In this document: piece by piece, positions 1-5,871 of the stretch
Layout: each line of letters starts with the position of its first letter
How positions within the stretch are numbered: position 1 is the stretch's first letter
IMG/VR virus record: IMGVR_UViG_3300025889_000622
Location: 1-30,350 of that record
Strand: one strand, 5' to 3'
Source of the DNA: a virus
Length of the DNA: 30,350 nucleotides
The notes under the pieces: model-generated
What the model was told of the DNA's origin: nothing
The model's database searches: none
Seen by the model: only the letters and a program-made list of their open reading frames with translations
Position numbers and translations under genes: made by a program

Positions 1-46
1 GCCAAAAAACGCAAACTATACACTTAGGTGTAGAGATTTTTTGGCG
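1..46. terminator. terminator-like inverted repeat at the left edge
   Basis: The nine bases GCCAAAAAA at 1-9 are exactly complementary to TTTTTTGGC at 38-46. Between them lies a small hairpin, TACAC-TTAG-GTGTA, followed by a T-run. Because both arms carry A/T runs, it could end transcription from both directions. It precedes terL and may insulate it from whatever lies to the left. It could instead belong to a packaging site; nothing decides this. Confidence 0.45.
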
Positions 47-110
47 GCCGAGTCGGCAGCAACCCCCTCGCAGCCGGTATTGCGACAATTTTTTGTGCTA
101 CAGTTAATGC

Positions 111-2210
111 ATGCCATCAATATCATACGATCAAACTAGCCAAACGCATTCGCATCAACAGGCAAAGTTGTGGGCAGCCGATGCGTCTAAAGAATGTCCG
201 TCACCGCTGACGGGTGAACTGCTCGCCGTTCGGCAAAACCTCGACGCAGATTTGGGGTTTTTCCTCTGGACGTTGTTTCCCGAGGCTTTTCCGCTGGAAC
301 CATCCCCCTCACATCTGCGGATGATATCGGAGATCCAGAAGTCGGTTGATCACGGTGGGTTGAAAGCAATCGCGGCTCCGCGAGGATCGGGCAAAACGTC
401 GATCATGCTTCGGGCGGCATTGTGGGCGATGCTTTCCGGCCGCCGTCGGTACGTCTGTTTGGTCGCGGCCGATGCCGATTCCGCGATCAGCAACTTGGCA
501 ACGGTTAAAGCCGAAATCAACCATAACGAGCGGATTGCTAAGTATTACAGGCGAGAGACTTGGTGCGTACGTCAGCTGGGTGGCGAACCTCGCCGCGCGG
601 CGACTCAGCACTACGAAGGTCGGCAGACTGGCGTCGAATACAGTCGAAACGGATTGTGCCTGGGGACCATCCCCGATTGTCCGATCAGCGGTGCCCGCAT
701 CTCTACTGCGGGCATTACCGGCCGGATTCGGGGCCAGCAGGCGTTGACTCTGGATGGCGAAATCTTGCGACCGGACTTCGTTCTCGTCGATGATCCAAGC
801 ACTAAGCTATCTGCCGCCAGTACCAGTCAAAATAAAAAACGACATGAAACCATGATGGGCGACATTCTCGGGCTCGCCGGGCCGGGAGTGAAAATTGCGG
901 GTTTCTGCACCTGCACAGTGATCTACCAGGATGACCTTGCCGATCGAATCCTCGACCGAAAGCTATCGGCGGACTGGAATGGCGACCGAATTGCCATGGT
1001 CAAAAGCTGGCCCACTTGGATGGATGGTTGGGATCAGTACAACCAAATGCGAGTCGATGAACTCTTGCAAGAGCGAGATCATGAGGGATCGCGGCAATTT
1101 GTTCGCGATAACTTCGATCGCTTGCATGAAGGTGCGGAGGTCTATTGGGAGGCTCGCAAAAGCGAACATGATGTTTCCGCGTTGCAGCATGCAATGGATC
1201 TGTATTTTCGGGATACCGGAGTCTTCGCCGCCGAATATCAAAACGCACCGTTAGACCAAGTCGCTACCAGTCCCTACGACATCCAAACCGAAGCGATCAT
1301 GCGACGAATCACGGGGATCCCCCGAGGTGCCGTACCTGAAGACGTAGACAAGATCACCGCGTTTATCGATACCCAACGGGAGTTGCTGTATTACGTCGTC
1401 GTCGCATGGTCGATTACTGGTCGAGGGTACGTTATCGATTACGGTGCCTGCCCCGATCAAAAGCGTCATCATTGGGCGAAACACTCGGTTCCATACACGC
1501 TATCGCAGATTTACGGTGATGATTTCGAAACCTATTTGCGATCGGGACTTGACTGGTTGATCGGTGCGATTCTTGAAAACGAATACACTACCGAAAACGG
1601 TGCGAAGGTCATGGTTGACCGATTAGCAATCGATGCTCGGTGGGGGGAGTCAACCGCGATCATCCGAAAGTTAGCCAGGGAATCCCGGCACCGCGCTCGT
1701 CTGCACCCGTCCATGGGTATGTTCGTCGGGGCCAACAGTAAACCGTGGCAACAACTCAAGAGTTCTAAAGAGCGACGAAGCGATCGGCGCGGAGTTCATG
1801 CCAAACTGGTTACGCCTAAAGACGGCGGCCGTCGCGAGTTGCTTTACGATTCAAATTACTGGAAGTCATTCTGTGCTGATCGATTGCTTTGCCATGAGGG
1901 TTCGCCTAAAGCAATTATGCTGTTTGACGCGGAGCCCCACAAACATCGAATGTTTGCCGAACATTGTGCGGTCGAGGAACCAGTGCGGGTGCTAGGCAAA
2001 GCTAATAACGAAGTGGTTGAATGGCGAACGTCAAGTTCCCAGGTTGAAAACGATTTTTGGGATTGTCTGGTCGGCAATGCTGCCCTGGCATCGACCATCG
2101 GTGTCGAAACTCATTCAGGTAACCGAAAAGGTGGTCAGGGCATGAGTCGCGCGATTGAGAGCGTACTCAAACGAAAACCGTCAACCCAGTTTTTCCAAAC
2201 GCGAGGATAA
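111..2210 (+). CDS. terL: phage terminase large subunit
   Basis: This is the ATPase-nuclease motor that packages DNA into the prohead and cuts it. The N-terminal half has a Walker A loop APRGSGKTS at residues 89-97 and a Walker B strand FVLVDDP near 223-229. The C-terminal half looks like the RNase H-like nuclease, with likely acidic metal ligands in AFIDTQ (about 419), LAIDARWG (about 540) and ENDFWD (about 675). The length of 699 residues suits the larger terminase families. No small-subunit gene is visible, so it may lie to the left of the window. There is no good Shine-Dalgarno sequence before the ATG at 111. The next gene begins six bases after the stop. Confidence 0.93.
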   Translation: MPSISYDQTSQTHSHQQAKLWAADASKECPSPLTGELLAVRQNLDADLGFFLWTLFPEAFPLEPSPSHLRMISEIQKSVDHGGLKAIAAPRGSGKTSIMLRAALWAMLSGRRRYVCLVAADADSAISNLATVKAEINHNERIAKYYRRETWCVRQLGGEPRRAATQHYEGRQTGVEYSRNGLCLGTIPDCPISGARISTAGITGRIRGQQALTLDGEILRPDFVLVDDPSTKLSAASTSQNKKRHETMMGDILGLAGPGVKIAGFCTCTVIYQDDLADRILDRKLSADWNGDRIAMVKSWPTWMDGWDQYNQMRVDELLQERDHEGSRQFVRDNFDRLHEGAEVYWEARKSEHDVSALQHAMDLYFRDTGVFAAEYQNAPLDQVATSPYDIQTEAIMRRITGIPRGAVPEDVDKITAFIDTQRELLYYVVVAWSITGRGYVIDYGACPDQKRHHWAKHSVPYTLSQIYGDDFETYLRSGLDWLIGAILENEYTTENGAKVMVDRLAIDARWGESTAIIRKLARESRHRARLHPSMGMFVGANSKPWQQLKSSKERRSDRRGVHAKLVTPKDGGRRELLYDSNYWKSFCADRLLCHEGSPKAIMLFDAEPHKHRMFAEHCAVEEPVRVLGKANNEVVEWRTSSSQVENDFWDCLVGNAALASTIGVETHSGNRKGGQGMSRAIESVLKRKPSTQFFQTRG

Positions 2211-2216
2211 TATCCG

Positions 2217-2501
2217 ATGATCTGCGAAAAGTGCGGATGCCATGACCGAGTGATGAGAACAGTTCGCCGACAAGATCGGGTCGTTCGCATACGTCGTTGC
2301 ATTACTTGCGGTCACATGGTGACTACCGAGGAAACCAAGATCGAAAACCCAACGACAACCAAACCCGCACCCAAGCGGGTTCCCGAACCGACTCCAGTCA
2401 AGTCTGCCAAACCGCGTAAGCGCAAACAAAAAGCCGAACCACCTAAAAAAGATGATTCGGCCAAAGGTGCGTTAGCTCAAGCAATGGCCCAAGCAAGGTA
2501 A
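2217..2501 (+). CDS. small zinc-ribbon protein, NrdR-type finger
   Basis: The protein has 94 residues. Its first 35 or so form a zinc ribbon with C3-x2-C6 and C28-x2-C31, and the basic stretch and RRCITCGH context resemble the N-terminal finger of NrdR regulators. The ATP-cone that completes real NrdR is absent. It is replaced by a Lys/Pro/Thr-rich, probably disordered tail. The finger suggests nucleic-acid binding, either in packaging beside terL or as a late regulator; the role is inference. GAGGA near the end of terL serves as ribosome binding site. Its stop directly abuts the stop of the opposing gene, leaving no room for a terminator. Confidence 0.75.
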   Translation: MICEKCGCHDRVMRTVRRQDRVVRIRRCITCGHMVTTEETKIENPTTTKPAPKRVPEPTPVKSAKPRKRKQKAEPPKKDDSAKGALAQAMAQAR

Positions 2502-2825
2502 TCACCGCTTTTTTGGTTTGCCTTCGAGAGTGAGAGGCACTGGGGCGCACATCCGATTCCCGTTAGCGTTTCGGATCACGCCTGAAGACCAAGGTGCCTT
2601 CGTCTTTCCCGACTCTACTCCACGCAGATATGCGCGGAGTTTTTTCGAGATCGGAATCTTCGCTGGTTTCTTACGGTCAATTGCCCCGTCGCAATCGGGG
2701 CAAAGCAGCGTATCGGACAATGCGTGAATCGCGTAACCCGATTTGCATCGCAATCGATCGGTGAATTTATCCGCTTCGAATTCAACGCAGCACCAATCGC
2801 AAAAGTGCTTTCCGTCAACTTTCAT
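2502..2825 (-). CDS. small cysteine-rich putative zinc-binding protein
   Basis: This 107-residue protein has cysteines at 9, 12, 13, 27, 42 and 45 in a pattern (FCDWCC, RLRC, LLCPDC) that suggests one zinc-binding module. A basic region (KKPAKIPISKKLRAYLRG) follows. I do not recognise the family. It is the last of four reverse-strand genes joined by overlaps: its ATG at 2825 shares ATGA with the stop of the 35-residue membrane protein. It ends exactly against the stop of the forward zinc-ribbon gene. Binding of nucleic acid is likely but unproven. Confidence 0.7.
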   Translation of the reverse strand: MKVDGKHFCDWCCVEFEADKFTDRLRCKSGYAIHALSDTLLCPDCDGAIDRKKPAKIPISKKLRAYLRGVESGKTKAPWSSGVIRNANGNRMCAPVPLTLEGKPKKR

Positions 2826-2929
2826 TGTTTATCTTTCAATTCAGGAGCGTAAACACAACTGGCGATGAACGTGATCAACGTCAGTACCCAACAAACGACC
2901 AAACCAAACACTACCCACCAAGCATCCAT
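2822..2929 (-). CDS. 35-residue single-pass membrane protein
   Basis: A very short gene read as MDAWWVVFGLVVCWVLTLIT and then a short tail ending ELKDKQ. Residues 4-27 form one uninterrupted hydrophobic segment with a charged C-terminal tail, as expected for a single transmembrane helix. Support comes from exact coupling on both sides: its ATG shares an A with the TAA stop of the 47-residue gene (TAATG), and its TGA overlaps the ATG of the 107-residue gene (ATGA). Function is unknown; a small membrane effector, for example in superinfection exclusion or lysis control, would fit. Such short genes can be chance, but the double overlap argues against that. Confidence 0.62.
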   Translation of the reverse strand: MDAWWVVFGLVVCWVLTLITFIASCVYAPELKDKQ

Positions 2930-3072
2930 TATTTACGTCCTCCGTTCACGTCTTTTTTCGCTTGTTCTCTACGCTTCTTTTTGCTGATCTTTTTCAGCAC
3001 CGCAGTGCGATCGTAGCGGTTCTTTCCGCTGTTCGATCCGCCCATTCCTTTTTTGATTTTCGGGTAGCTCAT
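2929..3072 (-). CDS. 47-residue lysine-rich basic protein
   Basis: The product begins MSYPKIKKGMGGSNSGKNRY and continues with a run of lysines and arginines (KKISKKKRREQAKK), so it is strongly positively charged and probably binds nucleic acid or a membrane surface. It has no cysteines and no known motif I can name. Its ATG at 3072 overlaps the TGA of the upstream 107-residue gene as ATGA, and its TAA shares a base with the next ATG. This chain of overlaps is the main evidence that it is translated. Confidence 0.62.
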   Translation of the reverse strand: MSYPKIKKGMGGSNSGKNRYDRTAVLKKISKKKRREQAKKDVNGGRK

Positions 3073-3392
3073 ATTGCAATCTTCCGCAATCGAGAACTGA
3101 GATTAAATCCGGTGACCATTCTACCGTCGGCATCATAGATATTTCCGCAGCAGTCGAGCGATTGCTCGGGATAGACGGCATGACAACTGCCGACTGAATA
3201 AGAGTTGCCGCCAACATGCACCTGCATGTTTCGGCCAATGCGACCGATACCGTACTTCTGAGCGCGGCCGCAAGATGAATAGAGTTTGATGTCGCCCACA
3301 TCGGCGAGTTTTTTGTACCAGCGGCCGTCAGTGCCGAGAATAGCGTCGTCCAAAGATCGCCGCACAAACCATTTTGCTTTTTGGTTGGTCAT
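3069..3392 (-). CDS. conserved-looking protein of unknown function, first gene of the reverse operon
   Basis: The product has 107 residues from the ATG at 3392; an in-frame TTG directly before it is less likely. GGAG at 3400-3403 is spaced seven bases from this ATG. The sequence is rich in aromatic and polar residues, with SLDDAILGTDGRWYKKL near the start and YPEQSLDCCGNIYDADGR later, and has four or five cysteines. It looks like a small folded beta-rich domain. I do not recognise it. The structured RNA at 3428-3872 lies directly upstream on the same strand, so this gene may be read from the same promoter with that RNA as its leader. Confidence 0.65.
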   Translation of the reverse strand: MTNQKAKWFVRRSLDDAILGTDGRWYKKLADVGDIKLYSSCGRAQKYGIGRIGRNMQVHVGGNSYSVGSCHAVYPEQSLDCCGNIYDADGRMVTGFNLSSRLRKIAI

Positions 3393-3427
3393 CAAAAATC
3401 TCCGTTGAGGTTGAAAGTGGATGAAAG

Positions 3428-3872
3428 GGTGAGACTCACTGACGTGTTGAGATTGTTTGTTAACCTGTCATCCCGATGCCCTCTCAACACTTGCTGTTTA
3501 CCGCAGCTAGCGTAAGCATCGGGCAGGTCACAGTGAGCCTCACCTTTCCATCGATCTGCTACCACTACACTCTCTCCCCGAAGGGTTGTAGGCGTTGGTA
3601 GTCTTGCTGCCGGGCAGCTCTGACGCCTCGTTATTCAGTCGCTGCTGCGACCTACGGTGTATGCTAGGGATGCTTGGATTCGAACCAAGAACTTCACAGT
3701 TGGATCCGGCCTGACCCGTGCCGTGAGAGATCAAGCTCACGCACCTTCAACCATTCGCGACTGGCGTCTGGTGTAGGATCGCAGGTGATCAAACTTGCTT
3801 GCCGGACTGCGATGTGATGCCAATTTCACCACATCCCCGTATTGGATTGTTTCAGTTAAGTCTCCTTAACTA
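3428..3872 (-). ncRNA. large structured RNA with tRNA-like, UUCG and pseudoknot domains
   Basis: No convincing protein gene lies here, but the reverse strand holds many long complementary segments. At the 5' end is a hairpin, AGTTAAG-GAGA-CTTAACT (3854-3871). Next is the tRNA-like domain 3665-3838. The middle has stem 3559-3569 with 3587-3601 capped by a cUUCGg loop (3576-3585), plus hairpins 3606-3618 and 3638-3651. The 3' domain pairs 3428-3441 with 3531-3544, 3463-3467 with 3524-3528, 3472-3479 with 3516-3523, and, crossing these, 3444-3452 with 3482-3490 (nine perfect pairs). GNRA and UUCG loops and G-U pairs appear only when the reverse strand is read. It could be a stand-alone ornate phage RNA, loosely like GOLLD or ROOL, or a long leader of the operon at 2502-3392. 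The ends are estimates. Confidence 0.62.
3665..3838 (-). ncRNA. tRNA-like domain with about 100 extra nucleotides
   Basis: Read on the reverse strand, GGGGATG (3838-3832) pairs with CATCCCT (3672-3666) as a seven-pair acceptor stem ending in discriminator A at 3665. A D-arm with GTG and CAC around a loop containing TTGG follows (3829-3814). The T-arm CTTGG-TTCGAAT-CCAAG (3689-3673) matches the tRNA consensus exactly and joins the acceptor directly. A GTGA-capped mini-stem (3701-3690) sits where a type II variable arm would be. An ordinary anticodon arm cannot be drawn: TCGCAG pairs with CTGCGA (3812-3807/3784-3779), while the adjacent TCCGGC pairs with distant GCCGGA (3806-3801/3710-3705), which forms a pseudoknot. 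CCA is not encoded. It may be a tRNA mimic or an interrupted tRNA gene. Confidence 0.6.
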
Positions 3873-3878
3873 CAGACC

Positions 3879-3907
3879 AGTTTATGACATGCAAAACTTG
3901 CCGTCAA
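3879..3907 (-). promoter_or_regulatory. sigma70-type promoter for the structured RNA
   Basis: On the reverse strand TTGACG (3907-3902) is a near-perfect -35 box. After exactly 17 bases comes TAAACT (3884-3879), a four-of-six match to the -10 consensus. Transcription would start near 3872, just before the GAGA-capped hairpin and the tRNA-like domain. Position, spacing and orientation all fit. Confidence 0.55.
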
Positions 3908-3937
3908 CCGCCGATAAAAGCTATTTCGGCACTTTTT

Positions 3938-3971
3938 TTGACAAAAACCAGCAAATATGCGCAGATATGCG
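3938..3971 (+). promoter_or_regulatory. possible divergent promoter/operator with direct repeats
   Basis: A perfect -35 hexamer TTGACA at 3938-3943 faces the late genes, but a good -10 box at 17 bases is missing; AGATAT at 3963-3968 is 19 bases away. Two copies of ATATGCG start at 3955 and 3965, ten bases apart or one DNA turn, as operators often are. The site lies between two divergent transcription units. Confidence 0.3.
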
Positions 3972-4013
3972 TTTTCGGTTTGCAAACGTAGCTAATTTTG
4001 GTACTGAAAAGGT

Positions 4014-4241
4014 ATGGCAGACTTAACAAATCAATCGATTGCGGACGCATTACTGGCGATTGGCCCCAGAACGGTCGAGGGGGACCAGGGACGGGTGAGC
4101 ATGCACTCGGTGCATGATGTCATCGCCGCGATGGAATATGACCGCAAACGAAACCGCATGAAGGACCGAGCTTCGGTTCGTCATGCCCTTCTCACTATCT
4201 CGAACCATAGATTGGCAACTCACGATGGTCGAGCTTCGTAA
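4014..4241 (+). CDS. gpW-like head-tail joining protein
   Basis: The 75-residue product lies between the terminase and portal genes, the position of gene W in lambda, and has the right size (lambda gpW has 68 residues). The middle reads GRVSMHSVHDVIAAMEYDRK, which resembles the short beta hairpin followed by a helix in gpW-like joiners. gpW-type proteins plug the portal after packaging and let the connector bind. Assignment rests on position, size and this local similarity. The stop lies within the start of the portal gene. The ribosome binding site (AAAAGG) is weak and close to the ATG. Confidence 0.6.
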   Translation: MADLTNQSIADALLAIGPRTVEGDQGRVSMHSVHDVIAAMEYDRKRNRMKDRASVRHALLTISNHRLATHDGRAS

Positions 4242-5871
4242 ACGGATTCAGGCATTCCTGAATCCGCCCCCGCAACCGCAACCACCTCGCAACGTATCGC
4301 CCGAGCGCATGGATGACGTAGCGTTATCTATGCGGTCGATCTTGCGAGGTAGTTACGATTCGGTTTCGCGTACCCCCGAGAATGCTAGACATTGGGCATG
4401 GGCCGATAACCTTTCGGCAGATGCTTCGCTGGTTCCCGAAGTTCGTATCCGGTTGCGAAGTCAATCAAGATACGAGTTGATAGAGAACAACTCGTACGGA
4501 CGAGGCATGGTCGATACGGTCGTCACCGATACGGTCGGCACGGGTCCGCGATTGCAGATGCAACAATTTCGGTTTTCAACAAATCAAGAAATTGAAAAAG
4601 CATGGTATCGGTGGTCATTGGCTGTTGGCCTTTGCGAGAAACTGCAAACCATTCGATCAGCTAAACTGGTAGATGGTGAAGTGGTAATCCGCTTCGTCAA
4701 CAACCTGACCGTCGAGGACGCGGTTCAACTTGACATTCAACTCATTGAGTGCGATCAGTTACGCTCACCGCAATTCGAATTGCAGATCAGTGAAAACTAT
4801 GTTGATGGGGTTCACTTAGACCGCTTCGGCAACCCCTATGCATACGACATCCTGCAACATCATCCCGGTGCTAACTATTGGAATTCGGTAGACCTGTATG
4901 CGCATGACACATACGGTTATGACCAAATCATCCATGCGTTTACTCCGACTCGTCCAGGGCAGCACAGAGGTGTTGCTGAGTTTGCACCGGCGTTGCCACT
5001 CTTCGCGTTTTTGCGACGGTTTACCCTGGCAACTGTTTCCGCCGCAGAAACGGCAGCGTCGGTGTCTCAGGTAATTGAAACCGATGCTCCGCTGCCCGAA
5101 GAGTTGGAAGAGCAGTACGCAGCAACTTCTTTCGACAAGTATCTCGATACGATTCCGGTTGATCGCAACAGTGCAACCGTACTTCCAAACATGTGGAAGT
5201 TACGGCAGTTTTCCGCCGAGCATCCGACGACTACTTACAAGATGTTCAAACGGGAGTTGATCAGCGAGATCGGTCGTACGTTGTGCATACCTTGCAACAT
5301 CGCTACCGGCGACAGTGGCGAATCTAATTATTCGTCTGCTCGATTTGATTGGCTCGGGTATGAGAGAAAAATCAAAACCGAACAGAGCTATCTTTCGCAT
5401 CGCGTTCTAGATCGAATCTTTGCGGAGTGGCTAGTAGAAGCGTCATTGACCGGCTCGATTCCAAAAAGCGCGGCGAATGTGGTCCTGGCCGATTTCGATC
5501 GGTACGGCAAACGCGGGATGGCAAACCGCGTGGAGCATTCTTGGTACTGGGATGGAATGCGGGATGCAGATGCAAAAGATGCGGCCAATGCTCAAAAAGT
5601 TCGATTGCAAAACGGATCTACGCAGCGGGCTCGCGAGTACGCATTGCAGGGACTCGACATCGAAGTTGAAGATGCAAAAGCCGCAGCTGGTTTCGGCGTG
5701 ACGCTTGAGGAATACCGTCAGGCAGTTATGGCGAGCGTATTCACCAACGGTAACATGTTGGCTCCCGGCACAACCGCAGAAGAATCAGAAGAACCTACAG
5801 AGGATGGCGAATATGGCATCGACGAGAACGAAGAAAATGAAACAGAAACCGAAACAGCGACCAGCGAGTGA
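4225..5871 (+). CDS. phage portal protein, lambda gpB family
   Basis: The portal is the twelve-fold ring at the capsid vertex through which DNA enters and leaves, and it docks the terminase. At 548 residues the protein is close to lambda gpB. Typical features are the early RHWAWADNLSADASL segment, the NNSYGRGMVDTVVTDTVGTG stretch near residues 85-105, and the later PCNIATGDSGESNYSSARFD segment near 370, all characteristic of lambda-type portals. The acidic C-terminal tail (EENETETETATSE) is usual. I prefer the ATG at 4225; an in-frame ATG at 4183 would add 14 residues but overlaps the joiner gene more. Neither has a clear Shine-Dalgarno sequence. The end overlaps the protease-capsid gene by 59 bases. 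Confidence 0.9.
   Translation: MVELRKRIQAFLNPPPQPQPPRNVSPERMDDVALSMRSILRGSYDSVSRTPENARHWAWADNLSADASLVPEVRIRLRSQSRYELIENNSYGRGMVDTVVTDTVGTGPRLQMQQFRFSTNQEIEKAWYRWSLAVGLCEKLQTIRSAKLVDGEVVIRFVNNLTVEDAVQLDIQLIECDQLRSPQFELQISENYVDGVHLDRFGNPYAYDILQHHPGANYWNSVDLYAHDTYGYDQIIHAFTPTRPGQHRGVAEFAPALPLFAFLRRFTLATVSAAETAASVSQVIETDAPLPEELEEQYAATSFDKYLDTIPVDRNSATVLPNMWKLRQFSAEHPTTTYKMFKRELISEIGRTLCIPCNIATGDSGESNYSSARFDWLGYERKIKTEQSYLSHRVLDRIFAEWLVEASLTGSIPKSAANVVLADFDRYGKRGMANRVEHSWYWDGMRDADAKDAANAQKVRLQNGSTQRAREYALQGLDIEVEDAKAAAGFGVTLEEYRQAVMASVFTNGNMLAPGTTAEESEEPTEDGEYGIDENEENETETETATSE

Noticed and set aside
2969-3367. Reverse-strand frame of 132 codons
   Set aside because: It is out of frame with the gene at 3069-3392, which has a ribosome binding site and overlapping neighbours.
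3540-3740. Reverse-strand frame of 66 codons containing SNCEVLGSNPS
   Set aside because: Such peptides are the translation of a tRNA T-arm; the frame lies across the tRNA-like domain and has no other support.
3665-3838. Ordinary tRNA with group I intron, or a tmRNA
   Set aside because: No group I core motifs are visible, the extra sequence is too short for a typical intron, and no tmRNA D-loop consensus or tag frame can be found.
3799-4026. Forward frame of 75 codons before the joiner gene
   Set aside because: It overlaps the tRNA-like domain and both promoters, shows no protein-like pattern and has no ribosome binding site.
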